64,000 nt of DNA from Corydoras sp. C115 (GCA_019802505.1 JAFMOC010000072.1:123501-187500), one strand, 5' to 3'. Shown: positions 1 through 10,826, counted from the stretch's first letter. Translations and numbers: made by a program. Notes: a model not told the origin generated them from the letters alone.

Positions 1-130
1 AGGAATCAGAAAGCTCCATGTCAAACGATGACTGTCGTTTTATGGTACGGAAGTGGGAATTGCTGGAGGTTGTAAGCACAGCTGGTGGGGTACAAGGCCG
101 CTCCGGCACGCCTCGCTGGGACTGACATAC
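1..130 (-). CDS. lpin3: lipin (lpin3-like) coding exon 7, partial at window edge
   Basis: On the minus strand an acceptor ending ttatag at 132-131 opens a phase-0 reading frame that stays open to base 1. It reads VCQSQRGVPERP, then TTSSNSHFRTIKRQSSFDMELSDS. Lipin-2 has a comparable stretch (SENTHFRVIPSED) after its conserved Trp-rich segment, so this is the Ser/Thr-rich linker between N-LIP and C-LIP. Only this frame is open; the other two hit stops. The preceding exon ends in phase 0, so the frames join correctly. The catalytic HAD-type C-LIP domain (DxDxT) would lie further along the minus strand, outside the window. The exon starts with GTATGT, itself a donor-like string. Confidence 0.82.
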
Positions 131-208
131 CTATAAATGAAATATACAACGTTAGTTCAATTTTAAATGATTAGAAATACAAAAAGATGCATCGGGAAGT
201 TAGAGAAC

Positions 209-305
209 CTCAGGAAATGCACCCCAGGTCCACTGCATCTGAGGCCCAGGTGCCTCCTGAGGCTTCACCAACAACTCAGAGTCACTTTTAGGAGACGTAG
301 GTCGA
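209..305 (-). CDS. lpin3: lipin (lpin3-like) coding exon 6
   Basis: Minus-strand acceptor ttcag at 307-306 and donor GAG|gttctc at 208-207 bound a 97-nt exon. It starts in phase 2 and ends in phase 0. It reads RPTSPKSDSELLVKP, then QMQWTWGAFPE. This is the conserved lipin segment of the form S-x-P-K-S-D-S-E-L followed by a W-x-W-G motif and FPE, found in lipin-1, -2 and -3 after the polybasic nuclear localisation region. The donor is non-canonical after GT (gttctc), but the reading frame and the family match leave little doubt. The intron before it (306-3193) holds the SINE, hAT and Tc1 nest. Confidence 0.88.
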
Positions 306-467
306 CTGAAGAACACACTATACAGAGTGAACAGACAGAAAAACTAATTCACAAATCTCACAATCAATCACAGAGTGAAAGGTCAGAGGAACTCACATCA
401 CTCAGACATCACACTCATGAACAGCTGAACATTAAAGCACTACGTTCTGGATACAGTCTAAGAACAC

Positions 468-553
468 GGGGTTCCCCATGCCCATCCAGGGGAGAACATT
501 TCGGGCACTGGGCAGATACACACAGGACAGGGCGCCAATCTATCACTGGGCAC
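468..553 (-). mobile_element. DANA/V-SINE-like SINE, left part (split by hAT)
   Basis: Family description: a tRNA-type head with A box TGGCTTAGTGG and B box GGTTCGAATCCC, then a conserved centre around GTGGAGTTTCCATGTTCTCC and CCTCCCACAGTCCAAA, a (GT)n-bearing part, a G/C homopolymer and an ATGGATGG tail. The centre is shared with zebrafish DANA and other V-SINEs. This is the tail-side half, which resumes at 2566. Confidence 0.85.
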
Positions 554-792
554 TAGGGGTGTATTCAACTAAAGATTTTCATAGTCGAATCTGATTCGTT
601 AGATTTTCCCTATAGTCGACTGATAGTCGAATCAGTTAAAATTTCACCACAAGATGACGCTATAAGCGTAGTTTTTTTTTTTATATTTTACTTGTTTTTC
701 TAACAAAAGAAAACCTTTTTTTTTTCTTTTTTTTTTAGAAATTATGATGATTTTATTTGACAAAAGGCTATATATATATATATATATATATA

Positions 793-2410
793 CAGTTGTG
801 ATCAAATTTATTCAACCCCCACTGAAATAAAGTGTTTTGGCCAGTTTGACATTGATTTGGATCATTTCAGTCATCTTATTTACAATTATATCAAAGAGGC
901 ACTTATAAATTAGACAAATATAACATAATATTTATGATGGAATAACCACAAATGTCTTTACTGTGCTCACATCATTATCAGTTTTATTCAACCCCCTAGT
1001 GACATTATTTTTTAGTACTTAGTACAACATCCTTTTCCAGTTATGACAGCTTTCAAGCATGAAGCATAGCTTGACACAAGTGTCTTGCAGCGACCTATGG
1101 GTATCTTAGCCCATTCTTCATGGGCAAAAGCCTCCAGTTCAGTCACATTCTTAGGCTTGCGCACTGCAACTACCTTCTTTAGGTCCCACCAGAGGTTCTC
1201 AATTGGATTTAAGTCTGGTGATTGCGATGGCCACTCTAGAATGTTCCAGCCTTTCATGTTCAACCATGCTCTAGTGGACTTGGATGTGTGCTTCGGATCA
1301 TTGTCCTGTTGGAAGGTCCAACGTCTCCCAAGCCGCAGGTTTGTGACTGACTCCATCACATTTTCCTCCAAGATCTCCTGGTACTGAAGGGAATTCATGG
1401 TACCCTGCACACGTTGAAGCTTTCCTGTACCATTAGAAGCAAAACAGCCCCAAAGCATAATTGACCCCCCGCCATGCTTCACAGTAGGCAAGGTGTTCTT
1501 TTGTTCATAAGCCTGGTTCTTCCTCCTCCAAACATAGCGCTGGTCCATTGTCCCAAACAGTTCTAATTTAGTTTCATCTGACCACAGTACACTGTCCCAA
1601 AACCTTTGTGGCTTGTCCACATGACTTTTGGCATACTGCAGTCGACTTTTCTTGTTCTTTGGAGTCAGCAAGGGGGTGCGCCTGGGAGTTCTGGCATGGA
1701 GGTCTTCGTTATGCAGTGCGCGCCTTATTGTCTGAGCTGAAACTTCAGTGCCCACATCTGACAGGTCTTTTTCAGTTCCTTAGCAGTCACGCGGGGATTT
1801 TTTCTCCACATTACGCTTCAGGTAGCGCACAGCAGTCGCGGTCAGGATCTTCTTTCTGCCACGACCAGGTAACGTTTCCACTGTGCCCTTTAACTTGAAC
1901 TTGCGAATGATACTTCCGATAGTGTCTCTTGGAATATTTAACAACTTCGCAATCTTTTTATATCCATTGCCATTCTTGTGAAGAGCAAAAACCTCTTCTC
2001 TTGTCTTCTGGGACCATTCTCTTGCCTTCACCATGCTTGTAAACACACCAGTAGATGTCTAGAAGGAGCTGAGTATCACAGTCCTTTTAAATCTGCCTAA
2101 TTGGTGCTTATCATGCTTGATTGCTGCTCGTTGACATCCACAGGTGTTTTCAATACCTGATTGAAAACATTGGAATGAACCTCTGTTCTTATGAGTGGTA
2201 GTTGTAAAGGGGTTGAATAATTGTGTCAATGAAGAAATCACAAAAAGGCCATTTAATACTTTATGACAAAAACTATTGATGCTATCTTAGTTGCATTTAG
2301 TTCTTTAACAAGTCCTTGTAAGATTTCATTATGAACACAATTACAAATGTGCACTGAATTCCATAAAACCCTTCGCAGCATTGGGGGTTGAATAAATTTG
2401 ATCACAACTG
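793..2410 (-). mobile_element. Tc1-type DNA transposon, copy A (1,618 bp, inactivated)
   Basis: Both ends carry the same inverted repeat of about 29 bp, starting CAGTTGTGATCAAATTTATT, and are flanked by TA (791-792 and 2411-2412), the Tc1/mariner target duplication. Inner copies of the TTATTCAACCCC motif about 200 bp from each end give an IR/DR arrangement. The element sits in a (TA)n tract inside the hAT MITE. Confidence 0.95.
1012..2034 (-). pseudogene. Tc1 transposase, copy A, frameshifted
   Basis: The start ATG is at 2034-2032. An N-terminal helix-turn-helix part (MVKAREWSQKTREEVFALHK) runs into a stop after KKSPRDC because of a one-base A gain near 1797-1803. Frame is recovered about 50 nt later by losses of A residues and one G. 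After that a 247-residue frame stays open to the normal end (GKGCCTKY). All three catalytic acids of the DD34E triad are visible: Asp in LWSDET, Asp in QQDNDPKH and Glu in PDLNPIENLW. The catalytic half is intact but the DNA-binding half is out of frame, so an autonomous protein is not expected. Confidence 0.9.
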
Positions 2411-2565
2411 TATAACGAAAACAAAGACAATTCATGTAAAAACTAATGCTTAGCAGCATGTTGCCCCCATGTGGTCAAAATGGTACATTCGACTATGAGG
2501 TTCATAGTCGACTACGGTTCTCCGAATCGAATCGTCGAATCAGCGAATATTGCAGCTCACCCCTA

Positions 2566-2774
2566 CTGGGCACTCACTCACTCACACAAACACACTCTAT
2601 ATGGGGCAATTTGGAGAAATCAATTGATCCATGTTTTTGGGCTGTGGGAGGAAACCGGAGAACCCGGAGGAAACCCACACGGATACGGGGAGAACATGGA
2701 AACTCCACCCAGATTGGGATTCGAACCGGGAATCCCTAATGCTGAGAGGAGAACATGCTAAACACTAAACCACA
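2566..2774 (-). mobile_element. DANA/V-SINE-like SINE, right part (split by hAT)
   Basis: Continues the copy begun at 468. The repeated CTGGGCAC at the break is the hAT target duplication. The head is degraded after 2760. Confidence 0.85.
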
Positions 2775-2861
2775 CTCTCAACCAGTGACTCTCAATCTAT
2801 ATAACTCAGCCTACACTGTGCTTTACGGCTGCACTAGCACTTTAGTTTAAATACACTTCAC

Positions 2862-2862
2862 A

Positions 2863-2896
<34 letters not shown>

Positions 2897-2975
2897 GAGG
2901 ATGTCTAGTTTGGGTGTGTTTGTTACTTCTGTAATGTCGGTTATTGTGCTCTGTGAGCTACCGCAACCAAACTCC

Positions 2976-3022
<47 letters not shown>
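2862..3022 (+). repeat. two (GT)n microsatellites
   Basis: GT tracts at about 2864-2894 and 2980-3021, separated by 85 bp of other sequence. Confidence 0.95.
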
Positions 3023-3028
<6 letters not shown>

Positions 3029-3193
3029 CATAGTTGGCCAATAAATTTGGATTCTGATTCTGAAAAATGAAGCAATAAGCAGAGGAGGAACTACAGCTGG
3101 GTTCCAAACAGCACTACTGTACTTTATCCTTACCCGGTAAACACAATGGCAAAGTGCCCTCTTGTGGTATAATGTGGTACCAATGTGTTTTAC

Positions 3194-3298
3194 CTTTCAT
3201 TAGGAGAGCACTCTTCCTCAGAATGAGGATGTAGATCTCTGCTCTGAGCTCCATCCAGCTCAGCCGGCTCCTCAGACAGAGAATAGTACACAGACTTA
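3194..3298 (-). CDS. lpin3: lipin (lpin3-like) coding exon 5
   Basis: Minus-strand acceptor tttgtgcag at 3300-3299 and donor GAAAG|gtaaaa at 3193-3192 bound 105 nt, phase 2 at both ends. The product reads KSVYYSLSEEPAELDGAQ, then SRDLHPHSEEECSPNE. It lines up with the acidic lipin stretch ending in D-x-Y-P-x-S-D-x-E/D-W-S-P (lipin-2 HYPLSDGDWSP, lipin-3 IYPYSDGEWPP). The fish exon has HPHSEEECSP at that place. It is acidic and low in complexity, so the assignment rests on splice sites, matching phases on both sides and its order between exons 4 and 6. Confidence 0.78.
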
Positions 3299-3429
3299 CT
3301 GCACAAACACATCAAGAGTTCATTTAGACACACATCGAAGACGTTTCCAACACACACATTTAAACAGCACAAATGAAACTTTAGGTTAAAAATGACTGCG
3401 TTAAAAACAATTACAAATTATTATTATAT

Positions 3430-3533
3430 GAGAGTGTGTCCAGCGATGGATTGGACCCTGTCCTGGGTGTCCTGGATGGGCATGGGGAACCCGACCCTAG
3501 TAGAGGATGAAGCGGAAGGTAATGGATGGATGG
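3430..3533 (+). mobile_element. SINE (DANA-like), 5'-truncated tail with internal deletion
   Basis: Only the 3' part from the GT-rich region to ATGGATGG. It lies in lipin intron 4-5 territory, close to exon 5. Confidence 0.8.
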
Positions 3534-3711
3534 AAGGTGAGATTGAGGTGCTTTAGACATGTGTAGAGAGGGGGGTGAGGTTTATATTGGCAAAGTGATG
3601 CTAAGGATGGAACCACCGAGCAGAAAGACAAAGAGAACATGCAAGTGGTTGAGGTGATGGAGGATGATGCTCAGGCTGCTCTACAGTGCCCCTATATGGT
3701 GTGTGAGAGAA

Positions 3712-3930
3712 GGGCAGCACAGTGGTTTAGTGGTTAGCATGTTCTACTCTCAGTGCTAGGGATTCCCAGTTTAAATCCCAATCTGGGTGGAGTTTCCATG
3801 TTCTCCCCGTGTCTGCGTGGGTTTCCTCCGGGTTCTCCGGTTTCCTCCCACATTCAAGAACATGGATCAAGGTGAATTGAATTCTCCAAATTGCCCCATA
3901 TAGAGTGTGTCTGTGTGAGTGAGTGTGTGA
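3712..3930 (+). mobile_element. SINE (DANA-like), head and centre
   Basis: A box and B box are recognisable. The 3' part is replaced by the (TA)n tract that starts at 3944. Located in lipin intron 4. Confidence 0.85.
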
Positions 3931-3941
3931 AACAGATCCAA

Positions 3942-3943
<2 letters not shown>

Positions 3944-3993
<50 letters not shown>
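3944..3993 (+). repeat. (TA)n microsatellite in lipin intron 4
   Basis: About 24 TA units, ending 45 bp before lipin exon 4. Confidence 0.97.
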
Positions 3994-3995
<2 letters not shown>

Positions 3996-4037
3996 TTTTA
4001 TCCCCCACTTTCAATATTTCTAAAACAAAATTCTGAC

Positions 4038-4270
4038 CATGCATTCATCAGTGACTCCTCTTTTCCAAAATGCTCTGGACTTTCCCGGTCCTCCGATGAT
4101 AAGCTGCCATCCTGGCGTGGTGGTGCGTCAGAACGTGCACGCTTCTTACGTCGTTTTTTCCGCCTGGCAGAGGAAGATGAGGCTGTGCCGCCCGGACACT
4201 CGGCCATCCCCGAAATCTCTGGAAGTTCCGTAGGGATCGGGGACGTACAGAGATGAGCTGGGACATCTTC
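4038..4270 (-). CDS. lpin3: lipin (lpin3-like) coding exon 4, with polybasic nuclear localisation signal
   Basis: Minus-strand acceptor cattcag at 4272-4271 opens a frame reading EDVPAHLCTSPIPTELPEI. Further on it carries ASSSSARRKKRRKKRARSD. Lipins have a conserved A/G-L-x-TSPIP motif after N-LIP and then a polybasic cluster that serves as nuclear localisation signal and phosphatidate-sensing region. LCTSPIP is the lipin-3 form (lipin-2 has LATSPIP). The 3' end is uncertain. The best phase-2 donor is GCATG|gtcaga at 4037-4036, and a weaker one is GAGGA|gtcact at 4055-4054. Confidence 0.87.
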
Positions 4271-4357
4271 CTGAATGAGAACACACACTAAAAACTTCAG
4301 CACAAACACATGAACAATCGATAAGACTGATAAATGGAAGTTGCAGCATCACCATAC

Positions 4358-4453
4358 CTCTATGCTTTCACTTTCCTTCACAAAGAATGCTTCTCCATTA
4401 TCGCCGAGTTTCATGTGCAGGTCGATTGGCTCGCCATTGATTTCAATATCCAC
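4358..4453 (-). CDS. lpin3: lipin (lpin3-like) coding exon 3, end of N-LIP domain
   Basis: Minus-strand acceptor ttttaag at 4455-4454 and donor ATAGAG|gtatgg at 4357-4356 bound exactly 96 nt, phase 0 at both ends. It encodes VDIEINGEPIDLHMKLGDNG, then EAFFVKESESIE. This is the second half of the N-LIP domain, matching V-D-I-E-x-N-G-E-P-V-D-L-H-M-K-L-G-D-x-G-E-A-F-F-V of vertebrate lipins almost residue for residue. N-LIP packs against C-LIP in the phosphatidate phosphatase fold. Confidence 0.95.
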
Positions 4454-4516
4454 CTTAAAACATTGCAGATGTTCTGTAAGTTATCTGATCTTATCAGAGT
4501 GAATAAGCTTTTTATA

Positions 4517-4920
4517 TAGGGGTGAGCTGCAATATTCGCTGATTCGACGATTCGATTCGGAGAACCGTAGTCGACTATGAACCTCATAGTCGAATGTACC
4601 ATTTTGACCACATGGGGGCGCCCATGGCTGCTGCTAAGCATTAGTTTTTACATGAAATGTCTTTGTTTTCGTTATATATATAGCCTTTTGTCAAATAAAA
4701 TCATCCTAATTTCTAAAAAAAAGAAAAAAGAAAAACAAAAAAAAAGGTTTTATTTTGTTAGAAAAACAAGTAAAATATAAAAAAATATATATTTTTTAAA
4801 AACTACGCCCTTAGCGCCATCTTGTGGTGAAATTTTAACTGATTCGACTATCAGTCGACTATAGGGGAAATCTGACTAATCAGATTCGACTATGAAAATC
4901 TTTAGATGAATACAGCCCTA
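4517..4920. mobile_element. hAT-type MITE, copy 2 (404 bp)
   Basis: The same element as at 554-2565, here uninterrupted and in reverse orientation. The ends are TAGGGGTG (4517) and a degraded CAGCCCTA (4920). The flanking 8-mers TTTTTATA (4509-4516) and TTTTTAAA (4921-4928) match at 7 of 8 positions. It fills most of lipin intron 2. Confidence 0.9.
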
Positions 4921-4954
4921 TTTTTAAATGATACCCGTCCTGCTGGTGTCTCAC

Positions 4955-5146
4955 CACTTTCTCCTTCGAACGCAGGACTCCGAGTTTTCCGAAGCGCACG
5001 TGGAAGGGAGAACACTGAAGACTGCCATTCGGCTGCCTCACAACGATGACGTCAATGCCACCCGTCAGCGTAGCAGGGTTCAGTCCATGGTAAAGTTCTT
5101 TTACAGTTACAAAGACTGTCTCCGCCAAATGTCCCACGTAGTTCAT
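4955..5146 (-). CDS. lpin3: lipin (lpin3-like) first coding exon (exon 2), start of N-LIP domain
   Basis: Lipins are magnesium-dependent phosphatidate phosphatases of glycerolipid synthesis that also act as nuclear co-regulators. On the minus strand the acceptor cctcag (5157-5156) precedes a short 5'UTR and the start codon at 5146-5144. The product begins MNYVGHLAETVFVTVKELYH, then GLNPATLTGGIDVIVVRQPN, SLQCSPFHVRFGKLGVLRS and KEKV. MNYVG is the usual lipin start, and the 64 residues match the N-LIP amphipathic helix and beta core. The donor is AAAGTG|gtgaga at 4954-4953, phase 0. Lipin-3 is preferred over -1 and -2 because of LCTSPIP in exon 4 and the myl9-tgif2-dlgap4 neighbourhood. A phylogeny would be needed to be sure. 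Confidence 0.95.
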
Positions 5147-5460
5147 GGTCTGGCACTGAGGATGAAATGATAAAAAAAATAAACCAATCATAAAACAAAA
5201 CCCAAAACAATATCTGTCGCAGGCTGACACGGTTACAGACTTTGACAGCACGATTATTGTCCAAGAAATAATAACGATTAAATGATTATTAAGCATTAAA
5301 TTACTTTAAACGTGCCCGAAATCACAGGAACAATACTCGGAATAATATTTTGTTATCGAAGAAAGACAATGCAGGGCGTGTGCTGAATATTATCTGAAAA
5401 TATTCTTTAGAAAACAAAATATTACATTTATTCATTGATTATCTTCTGCATGGTCACCTG

Positions 5461-5772
5461 GGGGGGTGGAGGGGGGTTCCCCATGCCCATCCAGGGGAGA
5501 GCGTTTCAGGACGCTGGGCACATACACCCAGGACAGGCCGCCAATCCATCACTGGGCACACACTCACTCACACAAACACACTCTATATGGGGCAATTTGG
5601 GGAACTCAATTGACTTGATCCATGTTTTTGGACTGTGGGAGGAAACCGGAGAACCTAGAGGAAACCCACGCGGACACGGGGAGAACATTGAAACTCCACC
5701 CAGATTGAGATTTGAACCGGGAATCCCCAGGGCTGAGAGGAGAACATGCAAACCACTAAACCACCATGCCAC
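5461..5772 (-). mobile_element. SINE (DANA-like), near full length
   Basis: Runs from the G tract at the left to the A-box end (CCACCATGCCAC) at 5772. It lacks the ATGGATGG tail. Inside the long inferred lipin intron 1. Confidence 0.88.
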
Positions 5773-6841
5773 ATATTTAAACCAACATTCTGTCTCAGTT
5801 AAAAGCCTAACATTTGAGTGTTATGACACAGTTCTCTTACCTGAACTTATTTGTGGAATCGTAACAGATGTTCTGACAATTCGCAGGAGCGTTCGAAACT
5901 CAATCCGAGCCTCGTTTTAGAACACTCGATCAGACTAGACGTTCTTTAGTTTTATTGCTATGACAACCACCCCTCACAACGTTCCAAAGTTGTTAGGAGC
6001 AAACTTCTTTTCTCAGACATGTAGCTTTTACGGATAGTATATTGCTAATTAATCAAAAAAATAACGTAACTACTGCCAAACTACAGGAAAGTGTGGTTTT
6101 CAGCACCGCCCATCACCGACTGGACCTTTAATACAAATTCAGCATCAAAAAGTTTAAACAGCAGACAAGGACATCACCTCATCAGCTCAGAATCTTGGAT
6201 TTGAGGATCCTTTGGAACCTTTGGACCGAAAGGCAGTGATTAATCCACAGACTTCCACATTTTCCAAAGAGCTCAAAGTCTGGCTTTGTTTAACAATAGG
6301 ACTACGTCTTAATCCCCAGTTTAAATCTAAAAGTTCAGAGCCGACTCATTTTTAAATAGTCAGCCGAGTAATAATGACTGTTTTAGCAGGAACTGGAATC
6401 AGCTTTTATTCATGTAGCGTTTAATTATATTCTTAAACTATTACTCAAGACTTGATCACAAAGCCTTGTGCAATCCGACTTTAATAGTGTTTCCTACATT
6501 CAAAGGTGAACATGTCACTTGCCCCAGTGCCTCAGACATGATCCGACATGTCAGGACAGGTGCGGACTGTTTTCGTCTTTGATTTCGACTGAGTAAACTA
6601 TTTTATTGATGTGCCATGTGTTTTAAGCTGCAGGCTAAAGTCTGTATATTTTAGATTAGTGATTCCAAATGCCGGAGTGAGTCCTCGTAGCCACCAGGGC
6701 ACCATTTTACAAATACGTTTTTAATCTCATACCTCAAAGATTGTGCTGTTACAGGACACTGACGACTCCCTGTGTTTTACACATTGATAAACTTACCATA
6801 AATACACACTTTTTCATTATACACAATATGTAGCTTATTTA
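5773..6841. other. unique sequence, nothing recognised
   Basis: Inferred lipin intron 1. No repeat family or coding exon seen. Confidence 0.55.
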
Positions 6842-6934
6842 GGGTGGCACGGTGGCTTAGTATGTTCTCCTCTCAGCGCTAGGGATTCCCGGTTCCTAAA
6901 TCCCAATCTGGGTGGAGTTTCCATGTTCTCCCCA
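6842..6934 (+). mobile_element. SINE (DANA-like), tRNA head only
   Basis: About 93 bp of head ending at the CCATGTTCTCCCC motif. It is then replaced by (TA)n and (CA)n. Confidence 0.8.
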
Positions 6935-6949
6935 CACAACATACACACT

Positions 6950-6976
6950 TATATATATATATATATATATATATAA

Positions 6977-7028
<52 letters not shown>
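6950..7028 (+). repeat. (TA)n(CA)n microsatellite
   Basis: About 12 TA units, then about 26 CA units. Confidence 0.95.
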
Positions 7029-7030
<2 letters not shown>

Positions 7031-7066
7031 ATATTGTGTGTGTAAAAAATGTGTGAATAAACACAG

Positions 7067-7420
7067 GATGGCAAGTGTGGCTTAGTGGTTAGTATGTTCT
7101 CCCCTCAGCGCTATGGATTCCCGGTTGGAATCCCAATCTGGGTGGAGTTTCCATGTTCTCCCCGTGTCCTTGTGGGTTTCCTCCAGGTTTTCCGGTTTCC
7201 TCCCACAGTCCAAAAACATGGATCAAGGTCAACTGAATTCTCCAAACTGCCCCATATAGAGTGTGTGGGTCTGTGTGCGTGAGTGTGTGTTCAGCAATAG
7301 ATTTGCGTCCTGTCCTGGGTGTATCTGCCCAGCGCCCAAAACGTTCTCCCCTGGATGGGCATGGGGAACCCCCCCCCACGACCCTAGTAGAGGATAAAGC
7401 GGAGGATAATGGATGGATGG
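7067..7420 (+). mobile_element. SINE (DANA-like), full length
   Basis: Complete from head to ATGGATGG tail, with a C9 tract near 7370. Confidence 0.9.
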
Positions 7421-9230
7421 CATTACAGATTAACTGTAATCTGTAATAGCTGAACTACAGCGTGCATCTGAATGATGAGTAGAACCCGAAAAAATGAACA
7501 CGAGAAGATCTCTAGTGCTAGTGTTCATTCTGTCAGCTGTATTTTAAATGTTCCTGCATCAAAAAACCACGAAGTTGTAATATTAAAAACATTATTGTCT
7601 TTGGTTTCTCGAGTTTAAAGTTTAGTTGTTTAACTAAATCATCTTTTTTAATTAAAAAAAAAAAGTTAATATCGCAGTTACCAGGTTATTATTGTTGTAT
7701 TAATCAGATTGAAGTAAAAAACTAAGTGTTCTCCATCCATCCATCGTCTTCCAATTAATCCTATAGAACTTAAAGTTGACTTAAACAAAAAAAGTGCCAG
7801 AAATCACAGGAACAATCTTCGTTGCTTTGTTTTTTGGGTTTTTAAATTTCTTTTATGTAAACACAGAAAACATTTTGCTATAAAAAAAAGGCAATGCAGA
7901 GGATTTACCCAAAATAGTCAAATGTTTTGTGTCCCTTAAAGTACGTATTCATATTGCTTTTAATTTGTTTTCCAGAAATGATATAGTGAACAGGCAAATA
8001 TGCTTTTATATAACTTTTTGTTTCATTCAGTGGAGTTGCACCACATGGTTTAAAGTTTTGACTACATATTTTTTCTATTAATATCATCACTACGATGTAA
8101 AGGTGCTTTTACGGTTAATTAATTGAAACATTTTGAAGTATGATTCCTTACAAAAACGATTAATCTCATCCCTGTTATAAACTAACTTCTTTACAAAAAA
8201 GTGCAATGCAATAAATACAATAATATGAGCATAAATCATTTCTTATATCCGTTTACATAGACATCATGTTCTGGCTAAACCAAACTAATAGAAAGAAACT
8301 GCTCACTTATAAATGAACCAGCTGTGCAGTAAGTAATAGATGAGCGTAAACCGTGACCTACCATTAAAGGGTTAAACAAACTGGGCAACAATAACCTGAG
8401 GAGCAATTATAACGTCTCACCCATAATGAAGGATGGACATGTTTCTTCCCTGCAGTGTCTTGTAACCTCCAGTTTCCATCTGCCATGCGGGGGCCAGAAG
8501 CTCCCTCATCCTAAAATCTAGGTCATATTCTTTGACCACAGTTCACCTTTAACCCTCTTAACCTCTTCTTTCACTTTGAGTGCAGAATGTAGTATGTACA
8601 GACTAAGAGCGACCACAACACAAATACAGCTTGAAGCTACGAGTTAAACCCCATTTAACCCCCGAAATTTAGACTGACACATACTACAAAAGACAAACTG
8701 CAAAATGCAAAGTCACACACACACACACACACACACAGTTTGTGATAGACTCAGCTATTCTTTTCATCCATTCCATATAATAGAGACCAACCATGTGCAC
8801 ACAGGACTTCAGAATTAACACGTTAACCATAAACCATATATAATATCACGACAGCAACACAAAACAAATGATGTATAGAAGTATAATTGTAATACATAAG
8901 ATTTTATTTAGCAAATGGTGGATAAATCACCACTCACGCCACATAATCAAGAACTGATTAACAAAAAAGGGCTTAATTTAATCAATACTTAACTTTAATA
9001 AGTTGATATTTCATTTTAATTTTCTTACTGGATTAATGTTATTACAGTCTATACTCAGTGCAGTCTGTTTAAAATGCTGAGATTGTTATTTAGGGACACC
9101 GGAGCTGGACTCCTAACATAACCCAAAAGAGGACTATTGGGCCCTTTAAGGCCTTTAATCTTCAAGGTGTTTAAATTAGATTTCTTAATGTTGTACAGTT
9201 TCTTATTAAAGATCAGCATCTTTACAGAAG
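7421..9230. other. AT-rich non-repeat stretch, nothing recognised
   Basis: Probably within lipin intron 1. A (CA)12 tract at 8714-8737. No exon-like frame with good splice sites was seen. Confidence 0.6.
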
Positions 9231-9561
9231 CATCCATCCATCCATCCATTATCTTCCGCTTTATCCTCTATTAGGGTCGTCCCCATGCCCATCCAGGGGA
9301 GAATGTTTCGGGCGCTGGGCAGATACACCCAGGACAGGGCACCAATATATTGCTGGGCACACACTCACTCACACAAACACACTTTATATCGGGCAATTTG
9401 GAGAATTCAATTGACCTTGATCCATGTTTTCAGACCGTGGGAGGAAACCGGAGAACCCGGAGGAAACCCACGTGGACATGGGGAGAACATGCAAACTCAA
9501 ACCCAGATTGGGATTTGAAACGGGAATCCCTAGAGCTGACCACTAAGCCACTGTGCTGTCC
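9231..9561 (-). mobile_element. SINE (DANA-like), full length
   Basis: The CATCCATC tail is at the left and the head at the right. It abuts a plus-oriented tail at 9562, so the pair forms a hairpin-capable structure. Confidence 0.9.
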
Positions 9562-9700
9562 ATCAAGGTAAACTGAGTGCTCTAAATTGCCCCATATAGA
9601 GTGTGTGTGTGTGAGTGTGTTCCCTGTGATAGACCTGTCCTGTCCTGGATGTATCAAGCGCCTGAAACGTTCTCCCCTGGATGGGCGTGGGGAAGATGAT
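9562..9700 (+). mobile_element. SINE (DANA-like), 3' part
   Basis: Starts in the centre (ATCAAGGTAAACTGAGTGC) directly after the head of the neighbouring inverted copy. Confidence 0.85.
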
Positions 9701-9937
9701 GAAAAAATCAATAAATGTTCAATAATACTTCTCAGTTAAGATTTGCATATTACAATAAAGCTATCAATATCCTTTTAGTACATGATCAAGTACTTAATGT
9801 ACTTATATATTTTTCCTCCCTTTGGCTTCCACTACTGACTCTCTACAAAGGCTGGGGCTCTTTAAATTTGTGAAATACTTTTGCCAAACTTGGTAGTTTC
9901 TTTGGAAAAAATATTTTAAATATTATATATATATATA

Positions 9938-10253
9938 GGCGGCACGGTGGCTTAGTGGTTTGGCACGTTCACCTCTCAGCACTAGGGATTCCCGGTTCGA
10001 CTCCCCATCTGGATGGAGTTTCCATGTTCTCCCCGTGTCACGTGGGTTTCCTCCGGGTTCTCCGGTTTCCTCCCACAGTCCAAAAACATGGATGAAGTCA
10101 ATTGAATTCTCCAAATTGCCCCATATAGAGTGTGTGTGCGTGCGTGTCTGTGTGAGTGTGTGTGGCCAGCGCCCGAAACGTTCTCCCCTGGATGGGCATG
10201 GGGAACCCCACCCCACCCTAATAGAGGATAAAGCGGGAGATAATGGATGGATG
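9938..10253 (+). mobile_element. SINE (DANA-like), full length
   Basis: Intact head and tail. It is flanked on both sides by TATATATATA tracts, consistent with insertion into a TA repeat. Confidence 0.9.
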
Positions 10254-10639
10254 AACATTATATATATATATAGTATAATATATACATAGTATAATAATAT
10301 TGACATGCAGGAGACTATTACTTTGACTAAAAAGCATTTTATTTGTTGTATGAGTTGTAAAAAAAAGTAAATACAATTAAGGCTGTCAAATATATAAATT
10401 ACACAACGCGTCATAAGTGAAATAATCCTTAAAGCCACAGGGTGGCGACAAAGAGCAAATTTAGAGCACTCAGTTTACCTTGATGGACAGCACAAAGAGC
10501 AAAGGAATTGGCATGTCCTTTAAAAGCACATGAAAGAAATGCCAGCTGCAGATTGTATTCAGTAACATTTATTAATCAAACTGCTGTCCTTCTTCAGCGC
10601 TATAGTCACATCACAAGAACCCCATTTCTGTAAAGGGAA

Positions 10640-10777
10640 TCTGTCTTGGACTGTCCTGGGCTTCGATTCCCAGTTCCCGGTTCGATTCCCGATCTCACCA
10701 AGTGCTACGGCTGAAGTGCCATTGGGCAAGGCACCTGACCACACATTGCCGCTCCGGGCATGTGTGCTCACTTCACT

Positions 10778-10826
<49 letters not shown>

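Larger units (their letters stand above)
554..2565. mobile_element. hAT-type MITE, copy 1, interrupted by Tc1 copy A
   Basis: The ends are TAGGGGTG (554-561) and CACCCCTA (2558-2565), flanked by a perfect 8-bp duplication CTGGGCAC (546-553 and 2566-2573), the hAT signature. Without the Tc1 it is about 394 bp. The interior is rich in TCGA/TAGTCGA palindromic words. It has no coding capacity. Confidence 0.92.

Noticed and set aside
5435..5920. Frame of 161 residues with GNRRT/EETGEPGGN-type sequence (and dozens alike)
   Set aside because: These peptides are the SINE centre translated in different frames; the same words recur in every copy.
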